A DNA stretch of 64,000 nucleotides from Rhodococcus opacus (GTDB lineage: Bacteria; Actinomycetota; Actinomycetes; Mycobacteriales; Mycobacteriaceae): positions 62,001 to 126,000 of the forward strand of contig NZ_JAAXPA010000014.1 of assembly GCF_012396235.1 (NCBI RefSeq). Reading direction: 5' to 3'. A program made the translations under genes and the position numbers. Below are positions 1 to 8,101 of this stretch, piece after piece. Every line of letters begins with the position of its first letter. Within the stretch, counting starts at the first letter, position 1. Below the pieces are notes generated by a model. The model ran no database searches. It saw only the letters and a program-made list of their open reading frames with translations, and was not told the origin of the DNA.

Positions 1-404
1 AGGAGACGCTCTCACCGCTCGGCGCACAGTTCGGTCACGTCGCGATGCAACCGGGCGGCCCGCAGGGCACCGCCGTCGTGGACGGCACGCCCGTCCTCAA
101 CTTTCCCGGGAACCCGGTGAGCACGCTCGTCTCGTTCGAGGTGTTCGCGCGTCCCGAGATCCGGCGCGCGGCCGGGCTCCCCGCGACGGAACCCGAGGAA
201 CTGCCGCTCGCCGCGGCCGTCACCTCCATTCCCGGCAAGCGGCAGTTCCTCCGCGCACGCCGCACCGATGCCGGAGTCGAACTCGTGTCCGGCCCCGGTT
301 CCCATCTCGTCGCCGCGATGGCATGGGCGGACGTCCTCGTCGACGTTCCCGCCGACGTCACCGCGCTCGACGCCGGCCAACTCGTGAAGGTGATACCCCT
401 ATGA
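1..404 (+). CDS. moeA: Molybdopterin molybdenumtransferase MoeA, C-terminal part (cut by window edge)
   Basis: Only the last ~134 residues are present, reading in frame from base 3. MoeA inserts molybdate into adenylylated molybdopterin in the cytoplasm, the last step of Moco synthesis. The visible part holds the end of the MoCF-like domain, with the conserved NFPGNPVS loop, followed by the small beta-barrel domain IV. The stop overlaps the next start (ATGA at 401-404), so it is translationally coupled to moaC-moaB. A second MoeA domain lies at the other end of the window, fused to MobA. Confidence 0.93.
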   Translation, partial: ETLSPLGAQFGHVAMQPGGPQGTAVVDGTPVLNFPGNPVSTLVSFEVFARPEIRRAAGLPATEPEELPLAAAVTSIPGKRQFLRARRTDAGVELVSGPGSHLVAAMAWADVLVDVPADVTALDAGQLVKVIPL

Positions 405-1375
405 GCGACCTGACGCACCTCGACAGTGAGGGCCGCGCCCGCATGGTCGATGTGAGCGCGAAAGCGGACACGACCCGAATCGCGGTGGCCGCGGGGCAAT
501 TGGTCACCACACCCGCGGTGATCGAACTGGTCCGGGCCGACGATCTACCCAAGGCGGACGTTCTCGCGACGGCCAGGATCGCCGGGATCTCGGGGGCGAA
601 GAAGACGTCCGAGCTGATTCCGTTGTGCCATCAGCTCGCGCTGTCCTCGGTGAAGCTGGAGTTCGGTTTCACCGACGATGCCATCACGATCGAGGCCACC
701 GCGAAGACGAAGGGCCCGACGGGTGTCGAGATGGAGGCCCTCACCGCCGTGGCGGTGGCCGGATTGACGTTGCACGACATGGTGAAAGCCGTCGACCCTG
801 CCGCGACACTGGACGGTGTCCGGTTGCTCACCAAGGACGGCGGCAAACGCGGACACTGGACGCGTGAGCAGCAGAGCACCGGAATCCCCACGGTGACATC
901 GCGATCCGCGGCCGTTCTGGTCGCCTCGACCGGCGGCGCGAAGGGCACTCGGGAAGACACGACCGGCCCGGTGATCGCCGCATGGCTCGAGGACCGTGGC
1001 TTCACCACCCGGGGTCCGCTGGTCTACGCGGACGCCGACATCGCGGCCGGCCTCGCCGACGCACTGTCCGGCAATCCGGCGCTGATCATCAGCACCGGCG
1101 GCACCGGCGTCTCCCCTACGGATGCGACCCCGGAGGCCACCCGCGCGGTGCTCGACCGCGAACTGCCCGGTGTGGCCGACGCCATCCGGAATCGCGGGAC
1201 GGAGGTCACCCCGCACGCCTCGCTGAGCCGCGGACTCGCGGGTGTGGCGAACGGCACAGTCGTGGTGAATCTCCCCGGTTCGCCGGGCGGCGTCAAGGAC
1301 GGATTGTCCGTCCTCGACCCCATCGTCGACCATCTCCTCGCTCAGGTCGCCGGCGGAGGTGCGCACGATGCCTGA
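401..1375 (+). CDS. moaCB: Bifunctional MoaC-MoaB/Mog fusion, molybdenum cofactor biosynthesis
   Basis: A 324-residue protein. Residues ~1-157 are MoaC (cyclic pyranopterin monophosphate synthase), with the ELIPLCHQL and GVEMEAL motifs. Residues ~168-324 are a MoaB/MogA domain (molybdopterin adenylyltransferase type), with TGGTGVSPTD and LPGSPGG. It therefore joins an early and a late Moco step. The ATG at 401 overlaps the moeA stop and is preferred over an in-frame start 78 bases upstream, which would lie deep inside moeA. The 3' end overlaps moaE. Fusions of this kind are known in related actinobacteria. Confidence 0.93.
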   Translation: MSDLTHLDSEGRARMVDVSAKADTTRIAVAAGQLVTTPAVIELVRADDLPKADVLATARIAGISGAKKTSELIPLCHQLALSSVKLEFGFTDDAITIEATAKTKGPTGVEMEALTAVAVAGLTLHDMVKAVDPAATLDGVRLLTKDGGKRGHWTREQQSTGIPTVTSRSAAVLVASTGGAKGTREDTTGPVIAAWLEDRGFTTRGPLVYADADIAAGLADALSGNPALIISTGGTGVSPTDATPEATRAVLDRELPGVADAIRNRGTEVTPHASLSRGLAGVANGTVVVNLPGSPGGVKDGLSVLDPIVDHLLAQVAGGGAHDA

Positions 1376-1781
1376 CATCCTCGCCCAGATCTCGGATCAA
1401 CCCCTCGATCCCGCCGTCGTCGACGCCGCCGTGGCCGGGCCCGAGCACGGCGCCGTCGTGGTGTTCACCGGAGTCGTGCGCAATCACGATGGCGGACAAT
1501 CCGTTTCGGACCTCGAATACCAGTCGCACCCGGACGCCGAACGCTTCCTCCGTACCGTCTGCGAGGAGGTCGCGGCGTCCACCGGACTGCCCGTGGCGGC
1601 CATCCACCGGGTCGGATCCCTCACCGTCGGCGACCTCGCGGTGGTCGCCGCAGTCGCCGCACCACACCGCGCCGAGGCGTTCGCCGCGTGCGCCGAACTG
1701 GTGGAGCGCATCAAGCACGAGGTACCCATCTGGAAGCGGCAGAAATTCGCCGACGGGGCCTCGGAATGGGTCGGTTTGTGA
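1368..1781 (+). CDS. moaE: Molybdopterin synthase catalytic subunit MoaE
   Basis: MoaE transfers sulfur from thiocarboxylated MoaD to cyclic pyranopterin monophosphate to make molybdopterin. The 137-residue product shows the family features VVFTGVVRNH near the N-terminus, the RVGSLTVGDLAV stretch, and the C-terminal VPIWKRQKF with the catalytic lysines. The ATG at 1368 is preferred because a GGAGG-type ribosome site lies just upstream, inside the end of moaC-moaB; a GTG nine bases earlier is possible. moaD and moaA are not in the window. Confidence 0.93.
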   Translation: MPDILAQISDQPLDPAVVDAAVAGPEHGAVVVFTGVVRNHDGGQSVSDLEYQSHPDAERFLRTVCEEVAASTGLPVAAIHRVGSLTVGDLAVVAAVAAPHRAEAFAACAELVERIKHEVPIWKRQKFADGASEWVGL

Positions 1782-2000
1782 CTCCTCGGTCGGACCGTTC
1801 GGCTGCCACCGGGTAGAGTGGCGATCACTAGGTGACCACGACGGTCATCCAGCGTCGTAGAACGCATTCAGTTCGGTCACCCGAATCCTGTTGGATGTGC
1901 ACCACCGCATCCGCTCTTCTTACGGCGAAGAAGCTTGCCGACCGGCAACGCCGCCAACCTGTGCTCGAGCTCCGACGGAGACCTTCCGTATCGGCCCTCC

Positions 2001-2018
2001 GGGCACAACCCTGTGCCC
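2001..2018 (+). other. Hairpin directly upstream of the helicase ribosome-binding site
   Basis: GGGCAC and GTGCCC form a perfect 6-bp stem around a 6-base loop. It ends two bases before a GAAAGG ribosome site (2019-2024) and the TTG start at 2034. The 250 bases between moaE and the helicase hold no convincing gene, so this looks like a long 5' leader. A role in temperature-dependent translation is inference. Confidence 0.5.
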
Positions 2019-2033
2019 GAAAGGCCTGACCAC

Positions 2034-3452
2034 TTGTCTGATACACATACTCCCGACACGACGTTCGCCGCGCTCGGTGTCCGTGAACCACTGGTGAAAG
2101 CACTCGCCGACAAGGGGATCACCTCCCCGTTCCCCATCCAGGTCGACACCCTCCCCGACACGCTGTCGGGCCGCGACGTGCTCGGCCGGGGCAAGACGGG
2201 CAGCGGTAAGACGCTGGCCTTCTCCATCCCGATGGTGTCCCGCCTCGCGGGTGAACTGTCGGGCGGAAAGCGGCGCCCGGGCCGCCCGGTGGGCCTGATC
2301 CTGGCCCCCACCCGCGAGCTCGCCACGCAGATCACCGCAACCCTCGAGCCCCTCGCAGCCGCCTACGACCTGCGGGTCACCACGATCTTCGGTGGTGTCT
2401 CCCAGAACCGTCAGGTGAGCGCTCTCAAGGCCGGCGTCGACATCGTCGTCGCGTGCCCCGGACGGCTCGAAGACCTGATGAAGCAGAAGTTCGTGAGCCT
2501 CGACGCCGTCGAGATCACCGTGCTCGACGAGGCCGATCACATGGCCGACCTCGGCTTCCTGCCCGTCGTCACCCGCATCCTCACCGCGACTCCCCAGCAG
2601 GGGCAGCGGCTGCTGTTCTCCGCCACCCTGGACAACGGCGTCGACAAGCTGGTGAAGCGGTTCCTGAAGAACGAGGTCCTGCACTCGGTCGACGAGGCGA
2701 ACTCGCCTGTCGCGGCCATGACGCACCACGTGTTCGACGTCGACGGCGTCGAAGCCAAGCGCAAGCTGGTCGAGCGGCTGGCGTCCGGAACCGGACGCCG
2801 GATCCTGTTCATGCGCACCAAGCACCAGGCCCGCAAGCTGGCCCGTCAGCTCACCGAGGCGGGAATCCCCTCGGTCGACCTGCACGGCAACCTGTCGCAG
2901 GCGGCCCGTGACCGCAACCTCGCGTCGTTCTCCGCCGGTGAGGCACGCGTGCTGGTGGCCACCGACGTCGCCGCGCGCGGCGTCCACGTCGACGACGTGC
3001 AGTTGGTCGTCCACGTCGATCCGCCCGCCGAGCACAAGGCATACCTGCACCGTTCCGGTCGCACCGCACGCGCGGGCAGCGCCGGCGACGTCGTGACGGT
3101 TGTGCTGCCCGAGCAGCGGAAGGACCTCGCCGTGCTCATGCGCAAGGCCGCGATCAAGGTGACCCCCGTCCGCAGCACCGCGGAGTCCGCACACGTGCTC
3201 GACCTGGTCGGCGACATCGCACCGCACGTCGCTCCCGCCCCCAAGGCGGCACCGGCGTCGAACGGCGGCGGACGCAATCAGCGACCGGGCGGCGCCCAGG
3301 GTGGACGCGGCCAGGGCGGTCGCGCACACGGTCAGGGCGGCGGCGCACGTCGCTCCCGCTCGGGTGCGGCCGGACGCCCGCGCGCCGCTGCGTCCACGGG
3401 CGGCGGCACCCGCACGGCGTCCGCCGGTGGCTCACGCCGCCGTCAGGGCTAG
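2034..3452 (+). CDS. DEAD-box ATP-dependent RNA helicase (RhlE/CshA type)
   Basis: A 472-residue RNA helicase for RNA unwinding, ribosome assembly or decay. All core motifs are visible: Q motif, GKTGSGKT (I), PTRELA (Ia), DEAD (II), SAT (III), ATDVAARG (V) and HRSGRTAR (VI). Residues after ~400 form a Gly/Arg/Gln-rich basic tail typical of RNA binding. The TTG at 2034 is chosen because GAAAGG precedes it; an upstream ATG at 1935 would add a non-conserved N-terminus. The TAG stop shares a CTAG with the stop of convergent bluB. Confidence 0.9.
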   Translation: MSDTHTPDTTFAALGVREPLVKALADKGITSPFPIQVDTLPDTLSGRDVLGRGKTGSGKTLAFSIPMVSRLAGELSGGKRRPGRPVGLILAPTRELATQITATLEPLAAAYDLRVTTIFGGVSQNRQVSALKAGVDIVVACPGRLEDLMKQKFVSLDAVEITVLDEADHMADLGFLPVVTRILTATPQQGQRLLFSATLDNGVDKLVKRFLKNEVLHSVDEANSPVAAMTHHVFDVDGVEAKRKLVERLASGTGRRILFMRTKHQARKLARQLTEAGIPSVDLHGNLSQAARDRNLASFSAGEARVLVATDVAARGVHVDDVQLVVHVDPPAEHKAYLHRSGRTARAGSAGDVVTVVLPEQRKDLAVLMRKAAIKVTPVRSTAESAHVLDLVGDIAPHVAPAPKAAPASNGGGRNQRPGGAQGGRGQGGRAHGQGGGARRSRSGAAGRPRAAASTGGGTRTASAGGSRRRQG

Positions 3453-4108
3453 AACTTCTCGAGGTGGACGGCGTCGGCCAGTGGCCGGCGCCCCCGCCAC
3501 CCGAAGCGCTCGAGGTCCGGCACCTGCTGGAACTCGGCAACCTTCCCCACGCACAGCCAGGCGATGGGGCGCACCGGGTCGGGGATTCCCAGCAATTCGG
3601 TGAGATAGGGCTCGTCGTAGAACGACACCCAGCCGACGCCGACGTTCTCGGCGGCCGCGGCGAGCCACAGATTCTGGATCGCGAGCACGGCGGAGAACAG
3701 ACCGGTGTCGTCGACCGTGTGCCTGCCGAGGATGTGTTCGCCGCCGCGGCTCCGGTCGTAGGTGACGACGACGCCCATACCGCTCTCGCAGATCCCTTCG
3801 ATCTTGATGGGATCGAACGTCTTCTTCCGGTCTTCGGGCAGCGAGTCCGCGAAACGCCGCCGCGCGCCCGCCACGTGGTCGGCGAACGTGGTCAGCGTCT
3901 CGGTGTCGCGCACGACGACGAAATCCCAGGGCTGAGTGTTGCCGACGCTGGGGGCGCAGTGCGCCGCGCCCAGGATGCGGTCGAGCACGTCGGCCGCGAT
4001 CGGCTCCCCGGTGAATTCGGCCCGCACGTCACGGCGACGACGGATCGCGTCGTACACGGACAGCGCGGGCTCGGGATTCGTTTCAGGACTACACACAGAC
4101 TCGGTCAC
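3449..4108 (-). CDS. bluB: 5,6-dimethylbenzimidazole synthase BluB
   Basis: BluB is a nitroreductase-fold enzyme that breaks down FMNH2 with O2 to form the lower ligand of vitamin B12. The 219-residue product shows BluB-specific features beyond a general nitroreductase: RRRRDVR at the start, APSVGNTQPWDFVVV, the LGRHT segment, IQNLWLAAAAENVGVGWVS and the FGWRGRRPL end. Its ATG overlaps the stop of the upstream COG0523 GTPase by four bases, implying translational coupling and a shared cobalamin or metal role. Generic nitroreductase is the alternative call. Confidence 0.85.
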   Translation of the reverse strand: MTESVCSPETNPEPALSVYDAIRRRRDVRAEFTGEPIAADVLDRILGAAHCAPSVGNTQPWDFVVVRDTETLTTFADHVAGARRRFADSLPEDRKKTFDPIKIEGICESGMGVVVTYDRSRGGEHILGRHTVDDTGLFSAVLAIQNLWLAAAAENVGVGWVSFYDEPYLTELLGIPDPVRPIAWLCVGKVAEFQQVPDLERFGWRGRRPLADAVHLEKF

Positions 4109-5142
4109 GCGGTCACGGTATAGCGGTGCACGCCCAGCATCGCGCCGGGGTCCGCCTCTTCTCCCTCCGCCACGACACAGTCCGCGAGCCGGGTCCGCAC
4201 CTGCTCGGCCTCGATGTCGGCGCCGATGAGCACCAGCTGGGTCGCCCGCTCCTCGCCGGATTCCCAGCGCGTCGACGTGAATCTGATGTGCGGACCGACC
4301 GTCTGCACCTCGAACTTCCGCGACTGCCCGGGCACCGCAAAGTGCACGAATCCCTTGATCCGGTAGATCCCGACCGGTCGCTTCTCGAGGAACTCGACGA
4401 GCCGCCGCGGATCGATCGGGTCGTCCGAGGCGAAATCGACTGCCTCGTAGGACGAGTGGAGGTGATCGTGGTCCTCGCAGTGGTCGTGCTGGTCCAGCAG
4501 GAGCTGGTCGAGGGTGAGTTGCTCCCCCGCCGCCGGTTCACGCCCGGGTTCCCGGTCGAACAACAGGGTGGGCTCGATCCGGCCGTGGTCGGTGGTCAGG
4601 ACGGGCGCGCGGTCGTTGTAGTCGCGGACCATCGCCTGCACGGCGGCGCGCCGGCCGTCGTCGATGCGGTCCGTCTTGTTCAGGATCACGAGGTCGGCGA
4701 GTGTGACGTGCTTGCCGAGGTCCGGGTGCTGCGCCGACATGTCCTCGAACTGCTCACCGTCCACCATCACGACCAGACCGCCGTACACGACGTGCGGGTT
4801 GGTGCTGCCGAGAACGAGCCGAATCATGTTGCGCGGCTCGGCAAGTCCGCTCGCCTCGACGATGATCACGTCGATCTGCGACGTGGGATGCGCCAGGCGG
4901 TCCAGCATCTCGTCCATGTCGCTGACGTCCACGGCGCAGCACATGCAGCCGTTGCTCAGCGACACCATGGAATCGACCTGACCGGCCACCATCATCGAAT
5001 CGATGTTCACGGCGCCGAAGTCGTTGACGATGACGCCGACCCGGACCCCGCGGTTGTTGCGCAGCACGTGGTTGAGCAGGGTGGTCTTTCCCGAACCGAG
5101 GAATCCGGCGACGATGACGACGGGAATCCGCTTCTTCGCCAA
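4105..5142 (-). CDS. CobW/COG0523-family GTPase, putative metal chaperone
   Basis: A 345-residue G3E GTPase of the CobW/YjiA/ZigA group, which delivers Zn or Co to target proteins. Walker A GFLGSGKT is at residues 13-20, the metal-binding C66-x-C68-C69 motif follows, and EASGLAEP and NKTD are visible. A His/Asp/Glu-rich loop near residues 225-235 (HDHCEDHDHLH) fits a metal reservoir. The start is TTG at 5142 with a GGAGG site ~8 bases upstream. The four-base overlap with bluB favours a cobalamin link. No Zur-like operator was seen upstream. Confidence 0.88.
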   Translation of the reverse strand: MAKKRIPVVIVAGFLGSGKTTLLNHVLRNNRGVRVGVIVNDFGAVNIDSMMVAGQVDSMVSLSNGCMCCAVDVSDMDEMLDRLAHPTSQIDVIIVEASGLAEPRNMIRLVLGSTNPHVVYGGLVVMVDGEQFEDMSAQHPDLGKHVTLADLVILNKTDRIDDGRRAAVQAMVRDYNDRAPVLTTDHGRIEPTLLFDREPGREPAAGEQLTLDQLLLDQHDHCEDHDHLHSSYEAVDFASDDPIDPRRLVEFLEKRPVGIYRIKGFVHFAVPGQSRKFEVQTVGPHIRFTSTRWESGEERATQLVLIGADIEAEQVRTRLADCVVAEGEEADPGAMLGVHRYTVTA

Positions 5143-5187
5143 CGCTGCGACCTCCGTGGGACCTCGACGATCTACCGGGCGCCCATC

Positions 5188-6036
5188 CTAGCGCCCCACC
5201 CCCGCGGAGAGGATCGCCGCGTCGACGACGGCAGCGGGCGCCATCGGCAGCGCATGATGCGTGGCTCCGGGAATCGTCGTGACCGTGGCTGACGGGAGCA
5301 ACCGGCGAACGTTCGCCGCCACCCTCCCCGGATCGTGCGCCCGGCTCGCCCCGGCCAGCACCACCGACGTGTGGGCGGTCAGCCGCGCCAGCGCGTCCCG
5401 CTTCGGGCGTGGGGGCACCACGAGCGTGGTGCGGCCGAAGGCGGCCGTCCCGAGCGCGGTGACGCCGAGCCACCGGGGGTCGACTCCGGCGCCTGCGGTC
5501 TCCCAGCCGATCAGGCTCCGCTGCCGCTTCTCCGTCGGCCTGATCAGCACCGGCACCGCACGGAGCAGGTATCTCGGGCTCGTGCCCGCAAAGCAGGACG
5601 TCGGGTCGAGCAGCACCAGGCTGTCGACGCGACGGGAACCGTGCAGCGCGTAGGCGAGGGCGATCATGGCGCCGTACGAATGGCCGACCACTGCGGACGC
5701 GTTCACCTCGAGATGGTCGAGCACGGCGTCCAGCCACTCGAACAGGTTCAAGGCCGTGCGCAGCGGTGCACCGTCGTTCACGCTGCGCCCCACGTCGCCC
5801 ATGACGTCCACCGCGAGCACCCGGTGACTGCGGGCGAGCGCCGCGACGTTCGCGATCCACACGGTCGACGTCGCCCCGCCTCCGGGAAGCAGGAGAAGCG
5901 GCGCCCCCGACGCGGGTCCGCACACGTTGACCCGGGTGGACCCGAACGGTGTGGGGACGTCGACGGGGGTGACGTTCACCGGCCAGTCGTCCAGCAGCGC
6001 GTCGTAGGCGGCAACGAAGTCGTCGACTGCCGACAT
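5188..6036 (-). CDS. Alpha/beta-fold hydrolase
   Basis: A 282-residue cytoplasmic hydrolase. LLLLPGGGATS forms the oxyanion region, VVGHSYGAM holds the nucleophile serine, and GATHHALPMAP supplies the histidine. The substrate cannot be told from sequence. The ATG at 6036 has a good GGAGGG site (6040-6046). It is divergently transcribed from the MarR regulator at 6110 across a near-perfect palindrome, so it is probably that regulator's target. It ends 45 bases before the COG0523 GTPase start, so read-through is possible. Confidence 0.85.
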   Translation of the reverse strand: MSAVDDFVAAYDALLDDWPVNVTPVDVPTPFGSTRVNVCGPASGAPLLLLPGGGATSTVWIANVAALARSHRVLAVDVMGDVGRSVNDGAPLRTALNLFEWLDAVLDHLEVNASAVVGHSYGAMIALAYALHGSRRVDSLVLLDPTSCFAGTSPRYLLRAVPVLIRPTEKRQRSLIGWETAGAGVDPRWLGVTALGTAAFGRTTLVVPPRPKRDALARLTAHTSVVLAGASRAHDPGRVAANVRRLLPSATVTTIPGATHHALPMAPAAVVDAAILSAGVGR

Positions 6037-6051
6037 CAGCCCTCCTCGAAT

Positions 6052-6070
6052 TACCTCGATGATCGAGATA
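6052..6070. promoter_or_regulatory. Palindromic operator between hydrolase and MarR gene
   Basis: CTCGAT-G-ATCGAG (6055-6067) is a perfect 13-base palindrome. Extending to 6052-6070 gives 19 bases with one mismatched pair. It lies in the 73-base divergent region and overlaps a TAGTAT-like -10 for the hydrolase. Position and symmetry suit a dimeric MarR-type repressor; binding is inferred. Confidence 0.6.
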
Positions 6071-6109
6071 CTAGACAATCGAATGAAAAGTCGCAGTAGA
6101 TTGCAGGGC

Positions 6110-6625
6110 GTGAACCCGGACGACGGCGCACAGACCGTGCACCGGCTGCGCGCACTCGCAGTCGAGCTGAACCTGCTCGGTGCCGAATTCGCGCAACTGC
6201 ACGGACTGCACACCACCGATCTGCGCGCCCTGATCTGCATCCTCGACGCCAACCGGGCGGGCCTCGCCGCCACACCCGGATGGCTCGGAGGTCAGCTCGG
6301 CATCAACTCCGCCTCGGTCACCGCCCTCCTCGACCGCATGGAAAAATCCGGCCTGATCCGGCGCGACCGGGACGCCGACGACCGTCGGAGGTCGCTGCTC
6401 GCCGTCACACCCCGCGCCGTCGATCTCGGCCAGACGTTCTTCGGACCACTCATCGACCGGACAGCCTCCGTCCTCCGCGACTTCGACGCTGTCGAAAGAG
6501 CCACCATTTCACGGTTTCTCGACGGTGCGAACCGAGCGGTCGCCGTCGAACGCCAGGCCGGCGCTCAGCGGACGGACGGCGACGGGTCGAGGTCGCGGAC
6601 ACGACGCGCGGGCGACCCCGCGTAG
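6110..6625 (+). CDS. MarR-family transcriptional regulator
   Basis: A winged-helix regulator of ~171 residues. The recognition region (LGGQLGINSASVTALLDRMEKSGLI) and the wing with RDRDADDRRRS are typical of MarR. The GTG at 6110 is my choice. An ATG at 6059 falls inside the operator palindrome and is unlikely, while an ATG at 6083 is possible. No start has a clear ribosome site, so a short-leader or leaderless mRNA is possible. It probably controls itself and the divergent hydrolase. The last ~60 bases overlap the convergent acetyltransferase gene. Confidence 0.85.
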   Translation: MNPDDGAQTVHRLRALAVELNLLGAEFAQLHGLHTTDLRALICILDANRAGLAATPGWLGGQLGINSASVTALLDRMEKSGLIRRDRDADDRRRSLLAVTPRAVDLGQTFFGPLIDRTASVLRDFDAVERATISRFLDGANRAVAVERQAGAQRTDGDGSRSRTRRAGDPA

Positions 6626-7050
6626 AGCCCGTTCGGCTCGCAGTCGCGGGTGACCACCGTGCCCGCCCCGATGACACATCCGTCCCCCACCGTCACTCCG
6701 GGGAGGATGATCGCGCCTGCGCCGATCCAGCATCCGTCGCCGACCACGATCGGGCGGTCGACCACCCGCCCGCCCCGGCCGGAGCTCGGACCGATCTCGT
6801 GCGTGCTCGTGATGAATTGGGCCCGGTGCCCAACAGCGACCTGCCTGCCGAGCGTGATGGGCGCGGTGCCGTCGAACAGCACTCCGCGGTTGACGAACGT
6901 CCCCAGCCCCATCGTGACGTCCTTGCCGCCGAAGTGGCAGCCGGAACAGATGCCGGCCCCCCACACTTTCGCGCCTGCCGCCATCAGCAGGAGAACCCGC
7001 AGCCACACGGGGACGAACGCGGAGGCCTGGACGATGGTGACGAACCGCAT
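6565..7050 (-). CDS. Hexapeptide-repeat (left-handed beta-helix) acyltransferase
   Basis: A 161-residue protein with successive hexapeptide turns such as ITLGRQ, PIVVGDGCWIGAGAIILPGV and VTVGDGCVIGAGTVV, followed by the YAGSPARRVR ending typical of Maa/NodL/WbbJ-type O-acetyltransferases. These act as trimers on sugars or other hydroxyl acceptors; the acceptor here is unknown. The N-terminal ~30 residues are hydrophobic and may touch the membrane. Its 3' end overlaps the MarR coding sequence tail-to-tail by 61 bases. Confidence 0.82.
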   Translation of the reverse strand: MRFVTIVQASAFVPVWLRVLLLMAAGAKVWGAGICSGCHFGGKDVTMGLGTFVNRGVLFDGTAPITLGRQVAVGHRAQFITSTHEIGPSSGRGGRVVDRPIVVGDGCWIGAGAIILPGVTVGDGCVIGAGTVVTRDCEPNGLYAGSPARRVRDLDPSPSVR

Positions 7051-7177
7051 CCCGTCACCCTATCCCCAAGCATCAGGTCCACTACCGGACGTTGCTCGTC
7101 GTTAACTGCGACACCGCCCGAAGATCCGAGGCGCGGCGTACTATGTGGGCGCCATCGAAGATGCCCGAGGGGGGACA

Positions 7178-7579
7178 GTGAGACAACTGGATAGCGACGG
7201 ATTCGCTGCACTGATGGAGTCCATCCCCCACGCGATCAGCGTTCACGACCGGGAACGAAACCTCGTGTTCAGCAACCCCGCCTGTGCGGCCCTGATCGGC
7301 TACGACACCGAAGAATTCGCAGACCTCGAGCACGAGCAGCTGTTCCACCCCGACGACGCCGAACTGTGGGGAACCATGCTCGCCCGGGTCCTGGGCACGG
7401 AAAGCACCAGCGCGACAGCACATCTGCGAATCCGCCACCGGGAAGGCCACTGGATCTGGGTGCGCGTCGCGGCGTCCACGTTCACGGCAGGCACCGAGAG
7501 GTTGGTCGCCCTCGTGCTCCAGGACGAATCCGACACGATCTGGGGCAACCCCACGGCCGCGAGGCAACCGATCCGATAG
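7178..7579 (+). CDS. Stand-alone PAS-domain protein
   Basis: A ~133-residue protein that is almost entirely one PAS fold: IPHAISVHDRERNLVFSNPACAALIGYD, then the FHPDD helix, and HLRIRHREGHWIWVRV as the PAC strands. No kinase, cyclase or DNA-binding output domain follows, so it may be a small sensor acting through protein contacts. The GTG at 7178 is preferred because GAGGGGG lies just upstream; a TACTAT -10-like box is at 7139-7144. Ligand and partner are unknown. Confidence 0.75.
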   Translation: MRQLDSDGFAALMESIPHAISVHDRERNLVFSNPACAALIGYDTEEFADLEHEQLFHPDDAELWGTMLARVLGTESTSATAHLRIRHREGHWIWVRVAASTFTAGTERLVALVLQDESDTIWGNPTAARQPIR

Positions 7580-7587
7580 CCGCGCGC

Positions 7588-7788
7588 TCACCGACCGTCG
7601 CCGGACGCCGCGCCACTGCACGGCGGAGTCCGGACGGTCGCGCCGCACCGCCGACAGAAATGGGTGCGGTGCCCACCGTTGTTCGACGTCGCGCACCCAC
7701 ACACCTCCCACCCCACCAGGCACGTGTTGGCGGCCAGCGTGTGCCCGTTCGGACAGCGCCCCGGCGCGGTTTCGGTTCTGGCGGCCAC
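7588..7788 (-). CDS. Small zinc-ribbon-like protein (66 aa)
   Basis: The product carries CPNGH, then a Cys-Gly-Cys, then HFCRRCG, an arrangement able to bind one or two zinc ions. I do not recognise a named family. The ribbon spacing and full-length reading frame make it likely to be real. The GTG at 7788 has no ribosome site, but TAGATT lies at 7800-7795 on the minus strand. That is the distance expected of a -10 box for a leaderless transcript. Confidence 0.62.
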   Translation of the reverse strand: MAARTETAPGRCPNGHTLAANTCLVGWEVCGCATSNNGGHRTHFCRRCGATVRTPPCSGAASGDGR

Positions 7789-7858
7789 ACGTCGAATCTA
7801 CCCGGTTATCGAACATATGTACGAGTTCGACCTCGAGTACCGTCGCTGCGCTGGTCGG

Positions 7859-8068
7859 TCACATGTAGTTACCGGGCGAACCGTCCTCCTGCCCGTCCTC
7901 CCGCTCCACCAGGAACCAGCTCCCGGGGGCGTAGATCAGCTCCCGGGCGGCACGGACGATGACGAGCGCCCCGGACTCGTGGATGCTGTAGCTGTCGTCG
8001 TCGCCGAAGTCGGTGACGGCGAACTCCGCCAATTGGTCGAATGATCGATGCGTCACAGTGAATGTCAT
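7859..8068 (-). CDS. Small conserved-type hypothetical protein (69 aa)
   Basis: An acidic 69-residue protein with alternating hydrophobic strands (GALVIVRAARELIYAPGSWFLVERED). I do not recognise a domain. The ATG at 8068 is chosen because upstream in-frame codons run into the tRNA-Ala terminator. No clear ribosome site is visible. It lies downstream of the tRNA terminator on the same strand and so should have its own promoter. Confidence 0.55.
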   Translation of the reverse strand: MTFTVTHRSFDQLAEFAVTDFGDDDSYSIHESGALVIVRAARELIYAPGSWFLVEREDGQEDGSPGNYM

Positions 8069-8101
8069 GACGCCAGTGTCCCACCGGGACAAGGGGAGGA
8101 A

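Noticed and set aside
5143-5187. Zur box or cobalamin riboswitch before the COG0523 GTPase
   Set aside because: The 45-base gap has no AT-rich palindrome and is too short for a B12 riboswitch.
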